Of a DNA stretch of 64,000 nt, positions 9,134 to 16,983 are shown in pieces; within the stretch, counting starts at the first letter, position 1; each line of letters starts with the position of its first letter. The stretch is taken from NCBI RefSeq assembly GCF_014803895.1, contig NZ_JAAVAU010000032.1, positions 25,493 through 89,492 of the forward strand. The letters run 5' to 3'. Origin of the DNA: Lactobacillus sp. (GTDB lineage: Bacteria; Bacillota; Bacilli; Lactobacillales; Lactobacillaceae). The notes beneath the pieces are model-generated. The model searched no databases. It was not told the origin of the DNA and saw only the letters and a list, made by a program, of their open reading frames with translations. The position numbers and the translations under genes are program-made.

Positions 9134-9355
9134 CTTTTGCTTAATTTTGACATAGTTTTTATAACTAATCCTATAAATCTGCCAACCACTAATAATTGCA
9201 ATAATTGCCCAACCAGCGGCAATTATTGCATCTTTAGTCCAACTAACCTTAGTTTGGTAATGTGCAACACTTAAGTTAACATATAGCCCCGCTAATAACG
9301 CACAAATACCAGCAACAATTAACCAACTGACAAGAGCTTTTTCTTTGCCACCCAT
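9131..9355 (-). CDS. Small two-helix membrane protein, downstream member of a pair
   Basis: 74 residues with two hydrophobic segments (about 9-27 and 43-60) and a basic C-terminus RISYKNYVKIKQK. Function unknown. Its start codon overlaps the stop of the preceding gene as TAATG, so translation is probably coupled. The ending pattern W..IYRIS resembles HIWRIN of its partner, and both share the same length and topology. This suggests an old tandem duplication or a two-subunit membrane unit. No recognised family. Confidence 0.65.
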   Translation of the reverse strand: MGGKEKALVSWLIVAGICALLAGLYVNLSVAHYQTKVSWTKDAIIAAGWAIIAIISGWQIYRISYKNYVKIKQK

Positions 9356-9567
9356 TATTTATCTTCTCCTTGATTGATTCGCCAAATATGCATACTACTA
9401 TAGGCAACTTCCCATAAAACAATCCCAATAACCAATAAGTCATACCACCATTGTTTATGATTAACAATATCATTAACCGTATTAATCACATAGTATCCAG
9501 CAATTCCCGCAAATAAAATAAAGATACTAATGAAGCTAACAAGAGTTGTTTTTATTCTTTTATCCAT
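9355..9567 (-). CDS. Small two-helix membrane protein, upstream member of a pair
   Basis: 70 residues with two hydrophobic segments (about 8-28 and 42-58). A central WWYD turn and an acidic end follow. AGGAAGAAAAG precedes the ATG. It lies 43 bases downstream of the amino-acid ABC transporter genes and may ride on their transcript. Function unknown; the arrangement with its coupled partner suggests the two act together in the membrane. Confidence 0.65.
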   Translation of the reverse strand: MDKRIKTTLVSFISIFILFAGIAGYYVINTVNDIVNHKQWWYDLLVIGIVLWEVAYSSMHIWRINQGEDK

Positions 9568-9609
9568 CTTTTCTTCCTACATCTAAACTAATTTCCAATT
9601 CTTATTCTA

Positions 9610-10419
9610 CTATTCCACATTAGTCTTCCCAAACCATTTTTTATTAATTCTTGCTAGTTCACCATTTTTCTTTAACTTAACAAAAGCCTCATTAATTTTC
9701 TTTCTTAAAGTTTTATCGCCCTTTCTCATTCCAACAACAAAATAATCTGCGGGAACTTTATTATTTTGAATTATGCGATAAGCAGAGCTGTTCTTTTGCT
9801 TAGGAATATAGTAATTAGCATAAACTTCATCTAACAAGATTCCCTGAATCCGACCCGCATTTAGGTCCAAAAATTCATTTGGAATCGTATCATATAAAAC
9901 CGTGGACTTAGCTTTTAAAATCTTTTGATTACTTTCATACCAAGTCTCTGCTGTTGATCCTGTCTGCAAGCCTAATTCTTTATTCTTCATCCCTGCAAAA
10001 TTCTTAATCCCGCTACTTTTCTTTACCACTAATACTTGGCGATTTTTTAAATAAGGGTTAGAGAACGCCACTTTCTTAGCACGTTCAGGAGTTTCACTAT
10101 ACCCATTCCAAATTAAATCAATTGTTCCATTTCTTAACTCTGTTTCCTTCATTGACCAATCAATTGTTTGAAAATCTACTTTAATACCATATAATTTAAA
10201 AACTGCTTTAGCCAAATCAATGTCATAACCTACTAATTTACCCGACTTTGTCTCAAATCCCATTGGGACAAATGAATCATCTAGTCCAATTACAACCGTC
10301 TTTTTCTTTTCAATTTGGGACCAAGTATCTTGAGTATTAGCTTTTTTTTGCAAATTTTGACAACCACTACTGGTAAGGAAAATCGCCAATAACAATATAA
10401 GTGCACTTAATTTCTTCAT
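9610..10419 (-). CDS. Amino-acid ABC transporter substrate-binding lipoprotein
   Basis: 269-residue solute-binding protein of the polar amino-acid uptake family (cluster 3). The N-terminus is a lipoprotein signal ending TSSGC, so Cys20 would be lipid-modified and the protein anchored outside the membrane. The body carries the family segments GLDDSFVPMGFE, GKLVGYDIDLAKAV, DLIWNGYSETPERA and LGLQTGSTAETW. It is the last gene of a permease/ATPase/binding-protein operon controlled by the T-box at 11.7-12.1 kb. The ligand is the amino acid sensed by that T-box. Confidence 0.93.
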   Translation of the reverse strand: MKKLSALILLLAIFLTSSGCQNLQKKANTQDTWSQIEKKKTVVIGLDDSFVPMGFETKSGKLVGYDIDLAKAVFKLYGIKVDFQTIDWSMKETELRNGTIDLIWNGYSETPERAKKVAFSNPYLKNRQVLVVKKSSGIKNFAGMKNKELGLQTGSTAETWYESNQKILKAKSTVLYDTIPNEFLDLNAGRIQGILLDEVYANYYIPKQKNSSAYRIIQNNKVPADYFVVGMRKGDKTLRKKINEAFVKLKKNGELARINKKWFGKTNVE

Positions 10420-10421
10420 AA

Positions 10422-11051
10422 TTATGCCTCGCTTAACGGCTCAACACGTAGTACCTGATCTGAAACTTTTTTAGCAAAATCCATGTCGTGAGTAATGATA
10501 AATTGAGTATATCCAGCCTTTTTTAAATCCAAAATCATTTGAGTAACTTGATTACGCGTACTTGGATCTAGAGCAGAAGTTGGCTCATCATAACATAAAA
10601 TTTCTGGCTTCATTGCCAATGCCCGAGCAATTGCAACACGCTGCTTTTGACCACCAGAAAGTTGAAATGGATACTGATTTTCTCTTCCAATCATATCCAA
10701 ATCTGCTAATAATTTACGGGCGTTTTTTTCAGCTTCATCTTTAGTCTGCTTTAATACCATCTTCGGTGCTAAAGTAATATTTTCTAAAACACTAAGATTA
10801 GGAAATAAGTTATAATCCTGGAAAACTACCCCGATCTTTTGCTCAACTGTAGGATCATATTCTTTACCATCTAATATTAATTGACCTTTATCTTTAGTCT
10901 CTAAACCTGCAACAATTCGTAAAAGCGTCGTCTTACCAGCACCTGATGGCCCTACAACAGTTAAAATTTCTCCATCATGTAACTTAAAATTAATATCATC
11001 TAAAATTTTTCTACCATTAAAACTTTTACCTAAATTTTTTGCTTCTAACAT
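10422..11051 (-). CDS. Amino-acid ABC transporter ATP-binding protein
   Basis: 209-residue nucleotide-binding subunit driving the neighbouring permease. Walker A GPSGAGKTT near residue 34, Q-loop VVFQDYNLFP, signature LSGGQKQRVAIARAL, Walker B ILCYDEPTSALD and H-loop FIITHDMDFA are all intact. At 209 residues it is somewhat shorter than the usual 240 of GlnQ-type subunits, ending soon after the H-loop. It is separated by 2 bases from the binding protein and 12 from the permease. Confidence 0.95.
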   Translation of the reverse strand: MLEAKNLGKSFNGRKILDDINFKLHDGEILTVVGPSGAGKTTLLRIVAGLETKDKGQLILDGKEYDPTVEQKIGVVFQDYNLFPNLSVLENITLAPKMVLKQTKDEAEKNARKLLADLDMIGRENQYPFQLSGGQKQRVAIARALAMKPEILCYDEPTSALDPSTRNQVTQMILDLKKAGYTQFIITHDMDFAKKVSDQVLRVEPLSEA

Positions 11052-11063
11052 TTGCTGTACCGC

Positions 11064-11711
11064 CTATCTATAGTAAGAAAAATGCTCTTCAATCTTTTTC
11101 AAAATAATCGTACAAATTCCAATCAATGCTAAATAAATAATTGCGACTAAAATTAATGGTACTAAAGTTACATCCCTCGACATTGCCACATTTCCTGCAC
11201 GAAGCAAGTCACCAAGTCCAATTACATATACCAATGATGAATCTTTAAATAAGTTGATCACTTCATTACCAATGGACGGTAAAACAATTTTTATTACCTG
11301 GGGAATAATGATTTTTCTTAAAGTTTGAAAATGTGTTAATTGCAATACTTTAGCTGCTTCATACTGACCTGGATCAATTGCTTGGATACCACCGCGAAAA
11401 ATTTCTGCAAAATAGGCTGCATAATTCAACACAAAAGCCAGTAAAGCTGCCTCAAAGCGTGGGAAAGTAATTCCCAAAATTGGAAAACCATAAAACACAA
11501 AAATTAATTGTAGGAGTAAGGGAGTACCTCGCATCACCCAAACATAAAATGATAAAAATTTAGAAATAATCTTTAACTTAGAAGTTAAACCTAGCCCTAC
11601 AATAATTCCCAAGGGAAGAGAAAAAATTATAGTTTCAAAAAATATTCTCAAAGTCATTAATAGTCCACTCAGTAGTGAAGGAAGAATTTCTCCAATATAA
11701 TTTAATGACAT
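11064..11711 (-). CDS. Amino-acid ABC transporter permease
   Basis: 215-residue His/Glu/Gln/Arg-type permease with about five hydrophobic segments. It has the EAA-like loop GGIQAIDPGQYEAAKVLQLT (EAA...G motif that docks the ATPase). The early RGTPLLLQLIFVFYG block is diagnostic for this family. First gene of the operon, directly below the T-box leader, so transcription through it depends on uncharged tRNA. Confidence 0.94.
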   Translation of the reverse strand: MSLNYIGEILPSLLSGLLMTLRIFFETIIFSLPLGIIVGLGLTSKLKIISKFLSFYVWVMRGTPLLLQLIFVFYGFPILGITFPRFEAALLAFVLNYAAYFAEIFRGGIQAIDPGQYEAAKVLQLTHFQTLRKIIIPQVIKIVLPSIGNEVINLFKDSSLVYVIGLGDLLRAGNVAMSRDVTLVPLILVAIIYLALIGICTIILKKIEEHFSYYR

Positions 11712-11730
11712 TACATTACCTGCTTTCTTA

Positions 11731-11769
11731 CTAAATAAAAAGTCCCCTTAGACAACAGCCTAAGAGGAC
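11731..11769 (-). terminator. Gene-proximal T-box terminator
   Basis: Stem AGTCCCCTTAG.../...CTAAGAGGAC (11741-11769) followed on the minus strand by a T-run just before the permease ribosome site. Second of two tandem attenuation hairpins. Confidence 0.85.
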
Positions 11770-12122
11770 GAATAATCGTGGTTCCACCCCAAATTCACAA
11801 CCTACTCACATAAGTTGCCTCAACAAGTTTAATTAAATTACCGCATTTTATAAAAAAGAAAAACCCTCCTAGACCAAAGTCTAAGAGGGCGAATAATCGC
11901 GGTTCCACCTCAAATTCACAACCTACTCACATAGGTTGCCTCAATAAGTTTAATTAAACCTTTGAGCTGTAACGTGCTCATCACGATTTTCCCTACTTGA
12001 TTCAAGAAAATAACTCACAGATGTGTGTTCACATAATCATTTCACTCTGTTTCCACCATCCAGAGCTCTCTATGGAAAATAACTAGTTACTTGGTCTGTT
12101 CAAAGTCTCTTTTTATTTGTTT
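11734..12122 (-). promoter_or_regulatory. T-box leader with one Stem I and duplicated antiterminator/terminator
   Basis: On the minus strand the leader shows a Stem I region (about 11965-12120) with an AGTA/GAA loop-E pair and an upper AG-bulge segment. Two successive antiterminator/terminator modules follow, each with a T-box core GGTGGAACC (11901-11909 region and 11781-11789 region). They match at most positions over about 100 bases (11856-11959 and 11737-11839). The specifier strand reads GAACACACA (12030-12022). Spacing as in B. subtilis glyQS gives ACA (Thr), while a shifted reading gives CAC (His). TGGA in both cores predicts a tRNA with discriminator U, which argues against His, whose tRNA carries C. 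Amino acid therefore unresolved, Thr slightly favoured. Confidence 0.9.
11851..11890 (-). terminator. Promoter-proximal T-box terminator
   Basis: Stem ACCCTCCTAGAC/GTCTAAGAGGG (about 11863-11889) followed on the minus strand by a T-rich run. First of two tandem attenuation hairpins in the same leader. Confidence 0.85.
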
Positions 12123-12125
12123 TTA

Positions 12126-12154
12126 ATATTAAAGGATGAAGCCTAAAGTGTCAA
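12126..12154 (-). promoter_or_regulatory. Promoter of the T-box/amino-acid transporter operon
   Basis: Consensus -35 TTGACA (12154-12149), 17-bp spacer, -10 TAATAT (12131-12126) on the minus strand, placing the transcript start just before Stem I. Confidence 0.9.
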
Positions 12155-12322
12155 TTATTTTTTATTCTTCCTTTGCCGCTGAAAATACGGTATCCAAAAA
12201 GTAATAATGTAACCTATTGCCAGCCCTACAAAAGTCCATACCATAATATTCTTTATGATTAACCCAACAATTAGACCAATCAAAGTACACATCCCTACTG
12301 TGAAAGAATTTTGCTTTTTCAT
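12155..12322 (-). CDS. Small two-helix membrane protein (55 aa)
   Basis: ATG at 12322 with an excellent AAGGGGGA ribosome site opens a 55-codon frame starting MKKQNSFTVGMCTLIGLIVG. It has two hydrophobic segments (about 8-24 and 28-44) and a very basic tail QRQRKNKK. Its stop is immediately followed by the -35 element of the T-box promoter. No family is recognised; similar tiny membrane proteins are common in Lactobacillus. The ribosome site and clean topology make it a likely real gene. Confidence 0.65.
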   Translation of the reverse strand: MKKQNSFTVGMCTLIGLIVGLIIKNIMVWTFVGLAIGYIITFWIPYFQRQRKNKK

Positions 12323-12401
12323 TATCTTCCCCCTTACAAAAATAGTTAGATTATTTAATATCTTTATCCAATTATTTATTACGTAGAGTAAACATAAACG
12401 A

Positions 12402-12430
12402 TTGCATTAATTCAAATAAGTCCCTAATAT
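12402..12430 (+). promoter_or_regulatory. Promoter of nanE
   Basis: TTGCAT (12402-12407), 17-bp spacer, TAATAT (12425-12430), 40 bases before the nanE start. Confidence 0.65.
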
Positions 12431-12469
12431 ATTACTTAAGGAAAGCTTCAAATATATTTTGGAGAAAAC

Positions 12470-13174
12470 ATGATGAAAAAACAAGAATTTATTAATCATA
12501 TCCACAATGGTCTAATTGTCTCATGCCAAGCTTTACCTGGTGAACCACTTTATACATCTAAAGGTGGCGTGATGCCTCTCATGGCTAAAGCAGCTCAAGA
12601 AGCTGGTGCTGTTGGCATTCGAGCTAATACAGTACGTGACATTGAACAAATTAAAGAAGTTGTTGATTTGCCAATAATTGGAATTATCAAACGCAATTAT
12701 CCTCCTCAACAGCCTTATATTACACCAACGATGAAAGAAGTTGATGAACTTGTTTCCACAGGTGTTGCAGTTATTGCTATTGACGCCACACTACGTCCAC
12801 GTAACGATGGAAAAACTGTCACAGAATTTATTAAAGAAATAAAAACTAAATATCCAGACCAATTATTAATGGCAGACTGCTCAAACTTTGCAGAAGCTAA
12901 AAATGCTTACGCTGCAGGAGCTGACTTTGTAGGAACAACTCTTTCAGGCTACACTGAAGAAAGTTCAAAATCAGATCTTCCCGATTTTGAACTAATTAAA
13001 TCATTAGTTGATGCCAATATAGATGTAATTGCTGAAGGTAAAATCCATACTCCCGCACAGCTCCAGCAGGTCATTAATCTTCATCCCACCGGTATTGTAG
13101 TTGGTGGAGCCATTACCCGCCCCCGCCAAATTGCAGAAACATTTACTCAAGTTTTTAAGCATCAAAAAAAGTGA
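12470..13174 (+). CDS. nanE: N-acetylmannosamine-6-phosphate 2-epimerase
   Basis: Cytosolic TIM-barrel enzyme converting ManNAc-6-P to GlcNAc-6-P in sialic acid and amino-sugar catabolism. Family segments are [75 protein letters not shown] and [12 protein letters not shown]. At 234 residues it is full length. It stands alone: no sialate lyase (nanA) or ManNAc kinase (nanK) is adjacent. It may act in scavenging of ManNAc or be fed by genes elsewhere. GGAG is spaced 8 from the first ATG. Confidence 0.96.
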   Translation: MMKKQEFINHIHNGLIVSCQALPGEPLYTSKGGVMPLMAKAAQEAGAVGIRANTVRDIEQIKEVVDLPIIGIIKRNYPPQQPYITPTMKEVDELVSTGVAVIAIDATLRPRNDGKTVTEFIKEIKTKYPDQLLMADCSNFAEAKNAYAAGADFVGTTLSGYTEESSKSDLPDFELIKSLVDANIDVIAEGKIHTPAQLQQVINLHPTGIVVGGAITRPRQIAETFTQVFKHQKK

Positions 13175-13194
13175 CCTAACCGTCACTTTTTTCT
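13163..13194. terminator. Bidirectional terminator between nanE and exoA
   Basis: AAAAAAGTGAC/GTCACTTTTTT with loop CTAACC, between two converging genes, overlapping the nanE stop. Confidence 0.92.
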
Positions 13195-13196
13195 TT

Positions 13197-13961
13197 TTAT
13201 TCAGGTTTAATATCTGCTACAAGTTCAATCGGTGCATGATCAGAACCCATAACATCAGTTAAAATTTCTGACTTTTCAATTTTATTTTCAAGGCTATTAG
13301 AAACCAAGAAGTAGTCTAATCTCCAGCCAATATTCTTGGCGCGTTCATCCCCACGACTGCTCCAGTAAGTATAAGCTCCAGTTTCTTGAGGATGTAATTC
13401 TCTGAATGTATCAATGAAACCAGCGTTCAACAATTCAGAAAATTCTTTTCTTTCATCTCCAGTAACTCCAGCATGATGTTTATTCTTCTCTGGTTCAGCT
13501 AAGTCAATATCTTGGCGAGCTACACTCATATCACCACCAATAATTACTGGTTTATTGTTAGCCAACTTAGTGACATAGTTTCTAAATGCTTGAGCCCACA
13601 TTACTCTAAAGTCCAAGCGTTGTAACTGTTCACCAGAAAATGGTGCATAAGTATTGATATAATAGAAGTTGGGAAATTCTAAAGTAATGGTTCTTCCTTC
13701 ACGGTCAAATTCAGGAACACCAATACCATTAGCAACTGTCATCGGCTTAACTTTAGTAAAAACGCCAGCACCATCATAACTGTGTTCTTGAGAATAGTTC
13801 CAGTATTGATAGTATCCTGGTAAATCAATTGTTACCTCATTAGGAGACAGTCTAACATCTTGCATCCCAAAAATATCAGGATCCATGGCCTTAAAACTAT
13901 CTAAAAAACCATGACGTAAGCATGAACGAAAACCATTTACATTCCAAGAAATAAACTTCAT
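13197..13961 (-). CDS. exoA: Exonuclease III-family protein with altered metal-site residues
   Basis: 254-residue endonuclease/exonuclease/phosphatase-fold protein of the ExoIII/AP-endonuclease family (base-excision repair). Conserved parts: SWNVNGFRS at the start, YFxNTYAP-like YYINTYAPFSG, GGDMSVARQDIDL, YTYWSSRG, WRLDYFLVS and GSDHAPIELV with the catalytic Asp-His. Two positions differ from canonical enzymes. The metal-binding Glu of LQETK is Asp (MQDVR, residues 34-38). The Asn of GDxN is Ser (GDMS). Several Lactobacillus paralogues may share this, so it could be an active subfamily or a specialised nuclease. AAGAAGTAAAG precedes the ATG. Confidence 0.85.
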   Translation of the reverse strand: MKFISWNVNGFRSCLRHGFLDSFKAMDPDIFGMQDVRLSPNEVTIDLPGYYQYWNYSQEHSYDGAGVFTKVKPMTVANGIGVPEFDREGRTITLEFPNFYYINTYAPFSGEQLQRLDFRVMWAQAFRNYVTKLANNKPVIIGGDMSVARQDIDLAEPEKNKHHAGVTGDERKEFSELLNAGFIDTFRELHPQETGAYTYWSSRGDERAKNIGWRLDYFLVSNSLENKIEKSEILTDVMGSDHAPIELVADIKPE

Positions 13962-14149
13962 TTTCTTTACTTCTTTCTAAAAAATAAAAATTATAATTTA
14001 TACTCTTATTATACAAATCTAACTGATAATCGTTAAACAATTTGAATTAATTATTCATATAACACAAATAATTGACTACGGTTTCAATCTTCTGTATCCT
14101 ATTGTTAACTATAAACTTTTATATTTTGGAAAGGAGTGGTATATCCATA

Positions 14150-14707
14150 ATGGATACTCACAAACGCCCTCCGGCCTACACTCAAGATAGTGCCGGAATT
14201 TTACAAAATTTACGTACAAGTAGTAACGGTCTAACTACCCAGGAAGCTCAGCGACGCTTAGCTTTAAATGGACCTAATGAATTAGCAGTTTCTACTAAAG
14301 CTAAAAACTTTGTTAACCGCCTTTTTGGTCGTCGTGTAAATAATACGATTGCAATGATTAAGGTAACACGCGATGGTAAGACTAAAAAAATTCCAGCTGA
14401 CCAATTAGTCATCGGTGATTTAGTTCATTTACATAAAGGTGACATTGTTCCAGCTGAAATTCGTTTAATGAAAACGAAGAATTTAGTCATTCAAAATGAC
14501 AACTTCATTAAAAGGGATGCAATCAAAAAAGATGCAGATGCCATTCTTCCTGCAAACAGTTCTATCGATGAACAGATTAATATGGCATATAGCTCTGCTA
14601 TTGTTAAAAAAGGTAGTGGTACTGGTATCGTTACTGCCACTAGTCTAGACGAAGAAGCGGCATCAGTTAGTAATCCCGCCGAAGACTACAACATTTCAAT
14701 AATTTAG
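14150..14707 (+). CDS. Truncated P-type cation ATPase: N-domain plus actuator-like domain only
   Basis: About 185 residues starting MDTHKRPPAYTQ. Residues 15-50 (GILQNLRTSSNGLTTQEAQR, then LALNGPNELA) match the cation-ATPase N-terminal domain. Residues 75-160 (VTRDGKTKKIPADQLVIGD, then LVHLHKGDIVPAEIRLM) match the actuator domain of P-type ATPases. The M1-M2 helices between them are missing, the TGES loop is not recognisable, and all downstream membrane and catalytic parts (DKTGT, GDGxND) are absent. The frame is nevertheless open. AAGGAG lies 13 bases before the ATG, which is long. Either a remnant or a domesticated soluble protein. Confidence 0.65.
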   Translation: MDTHKRPPAYTQDSAGILQNLRTSSNGLTTQEAQRRLALNGPNELAVSTKAKNFVNRLFGRRVNNTIAMIKVTRDGKTKKIPADQLVIGDLVHLHKGDIVPAEIRLMKTKNLVIQNDNFIKRDAIKKDADAILPANSSIDEQINMAYSSAIVKKGSGTGIVTATSLDEEAASVSNPAEDYNISII

Positions 14708-14716
14708 AATCAAACA

Positions 14717-14743
14717 AGGAGAGTCAATTGACTCTCCTTTTTA
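14717..14743 (+). terminator. Terminator after the P-type ATPase remnant
   Basis: A perfect 20-base palindrome GGAGAGTCAATTGACTCTCC (14718-14737) followed by five T; faces the converging flippase gene. Confidence 0.88.
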
Positions 14744-16192
14744 ATTTTTCTTCAAATAGCGATTTATATAAGACCAAGCAACTTCATTGCCTAATACTAA
14801 CAAGATTACTCCGTAAATAATTACTGACAAAATTACTGAGAATAAAGTATTAACTATTAAATGTGGGAAAAAGTGTCTAATAATAAAGCAAGTTTCCCAA
14901 ATTCCAAAACTACCAATGATTGCATCAAGTAAATTTTTTCCTACTTCTTTAGAAATAAAAATTTTGCCAACAATATCTTTAGCGTAATAAAAATTAACTA
15001 CCAATAAACTAAATTCAGCAATTACCGTTGCCAAAGCAGCTGCATTTTCTGACCAAAGTGGAATTAAAAGCAAGTTTAAAATAATATTCAAAATAGCACT
15101 AATAGACATACTTATTAACATATATTTTTCTTTTTTAGCTGGTAATAATACACAATAGGTAATAATCCAGGCTAGAATAGAAAATAAATATGCACAGCTT
15201 AAAATTTGTAATGAACTTTGTGCTTGGAGATATTGTGCGCCTGATAAAATTAAAACGACGTTCCGACTCATCATAAATAAACCAACCATCGCAGGTAAAG
15301 TAACCAGTACTAAAGTATTAGTTACTTTAGACAACACAATACGATAAGATTGAAATTTTTTCTTACCAAAAAGCATCGAAAGACGTGGGACAGTGACAAT
15401 TAATACTGAAGAAATCAATGATTTAACCATTGTATAAACTTTGGCGGACACACTATAAATACCAACAGTATAATTATTTTTCATTAAGCCTAATAAGGTA
15501 ACATCAGAATTAACATAAATTAAGTTGGCCACATTCGAAGCAAAAATAATCATGATTGGTCCAATATGTCTCTTCCAATTAATATGACGCGTAAGATGAA
15601 TTCGACAAATTTTCTTAGCGGCAAAATAGTTAATAATATTAGAACCAGCTGTTGCAAAAACTGTGATGGCAGCATAATTTAAATAGTCATTTCTATTTTT
15701 AACAAAAACAAAAAGCAATACTATTGAAATAGCATTAAAGATAATACTTCTAATGGTAATAAAAGTATATTGTTCATATATTGTATAGAGCCACTCTGTC
15801 CCCATCGTTACAAAGAACATCTGCAAACTAAAAACCAAAATACAGGTGATATAAGCATGTAAATTAGAAAAGAAGATTAGGGTGAATACTAACAGCACAT
15901 AAGCAATCAAAGTAGAGATAATATTAATAGTAAAAACTTCACTACCAAATTTACTCATCTTTTCAGGATCATCACGATATTTGGCACCTTCACGCACTGC
16001 ATATGCCGTAACACCTAATTCTGCAATTAATAAGAAATAACTATTAATTGATTGAGAAAAATTATAAATACCTATCCCACGAACTTGTAAAACGCGCGAA
16101 ACATATGGAAAAGTAATCAACGGAAAGAGTAAATTTAAAATACTTCTTATCCCATTCAAAAAAGCATTAATGCTCATTGATTTTTGCTTCAA
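14741..16192 (-). CDS. Orphan Wzx-type polysaccharide flippase
   Basis: Oligosaccharide flippase (MATE/MVF-like, PST family) predicted to move lipid-linked repeat units across the membrane, with about 14 hydrophobic segments. The TTG at 16192 is chosen because AGGTGG is 8 bases upstream and the resulting N-terminus MKQKSMSINAFLNGIRS aligns with its paralogue at 29266-30723. The two share long near-identical stretches (FPLITFPYVSRVL, YAVREGAKYRD, GTEW-YTIYE). It sits outside the EPS cluster, 1.6 kb from rfbD, with no glycosyltransferase beside it. Confidence 0.92.
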   Translation of the reverse strand: MKQKSMSINAFLNGIRSILNLLFPLITFPYVSRVLQVRGIGIYNFSQSINSYFLLIAELGVTAYAVREGAKYRDDPEKMSKFGSEVFTINIISTLIAYVLLVFTLIFFSNLHAYITCILVFSLQMFFVTMGTEWLYTIYEQYTFITIRSIIFNAISIVLLFVFVKNRNDYLNYAAITVFATAGSNIINYFAAKKICRIHLTRHINWKRHIGPIMIIFASNVANLIYVNSDVTLLGLMKNNYTVGIYSVSAKVYTMVKSLISSVLIVTVPRLSMLFGKKKFQSYRIVLSKVTNTLVLVTLPAMVGLFMMSRNVVLILSGAQYLQAQSSLQILSCAYLFSILAWIITYCVLLPAKKEKYMLISMSISAILNIILNLLLIPLWSENAAALATVIAEFSLLVVNFYYAKDIVGKIFISKEVGKNLLDAIIGSFGIWETCFIIRHFFPHLIVNTLFSVILSVIIYGVILLVLGNEVAWSYINRYLKKN

Positions 16193-16264
16193 TAACGGCA
16201 CCACCTAAAATAAACAATAATCTTTATTTTATGTTATTCATACTTAGCTGTACAGTAAGAAAAA

Positions 16265-16296
16265 TTAAAAAGATATTCCCCAAGAAATATCTTTTA
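16265..16296 (-). terminator. Terminator of the membrane-anchored protein gene
   Basis: AAAAGATATT/AATATCTTTT hairpin with T-rich minus-strand continuation, between 16310 and the flippase start. Confidence 0.75.
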
Positions 16297-16309
16297 TAAC
16301 GATAATTTA

Positions 16310-16882
16310 TTACCTATCTACCACTGAAACCGAAATATTTTTATCTACAACTATATTATCCAAAATCATCACATACTCTTTCTTCGCTGCTTTATTACTG
16401 ATGACGGCTTGATAAATATCAGCTAAAGATTTTGTAGTTAATTGTTTGTGACTATCACCTATTGTAATTTTAGAATTAGCGGCTGGTTTAGTAGTCGAAA
16501 TAGCAAAAATAGCTCGTTTCTTCATTACGTAGAGGGGATGATCTTTAACAGAACGAGCCTCATAATCATCAAATTGATAAATTTTATATTTTTCAACGCG
16601 TAATTTTTGAGAATTGGCGGTTTGATAAATAAATTTCCAATCCTTATTAGTAGAATAATTCTGATGAGCATATACGATAACTAAAGCAGAAACATCCTTC
16701 ATTGTTAAAGAGTTTACACTTTTAATACTGCTACTTTCATTAGACTGACTTAAACTAGTTTGATGCACCCCAATAACGATTCCACCTATTGCTAAAACTG
16801 CCGCTAATAAAACAATTGTGATTGTAAAGAGCTTATTTTTCCTTCTTTTTTTATCATATTTTTCAAGACGGCTTCGCACCAT
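16310..16882 (-). CDS. Membrane-anchored extracytoplasmic protein, unknown
   Basis: About 190 residues: a short, very basic cytoplasmic N-terminus (RLEKYDKKRRKNK), one hydrophobic segment (about residues 18-40) and an extracellular domain. A Ser-rich linker QSNESSSIKS leads into the domain. The ATG at 16882 is preferred over the ATG 12 bases upstream because GGTGAT is correctly spaced. No enzyme motif is recognised. The middle part (WKFIYQTANSQKLRVEKYKIYQ) recurs in Lactobacillus secreted proteins of unknown function. Confidence 0.7.
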   Translation of the reverse strand: MVRSRLEKYDKKRRKNKLFTITIVLLAAVLAIGGIVIGVHQTSLSQSNESSSIKSVNSLTMKDVSALVIVYAHQNYSTNKDWKFIYQTANSQKLRVEKYKIYQFDDYEARSVKDHPLYVMKKRAIFAISTTKPAANSKITIGDSHKQLTTKSLADIYQAVISNKAAKKEYVMILDNIVVDKNISVSVVDR

Positions 16883-16954
16883 TTTATCACCCACTTTATA
16901 TATTATTTTGCTGAATCATATAAAAAATACAATAACAAAATAATTAATTTTCCA

Positions 16955-16981
16955 CAAAAAAAGTGCGCCTTAGCGCACTCA
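16955..16981 (-). terminator. Terminator of the SLAP-like gene
   Basis: AGTGCGC/GCGCACT (16962-16968 with 16973-16979) followed on the minus strand by seven T. Confidence 0.9.
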
Positions 16982-16983
16982 TT

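Noticed and set aside
11734..12122. Two complete T-boxes in tandem
   Set aside because: Only one Stem I with specifier could be found; the second copy covers only the 3' module.
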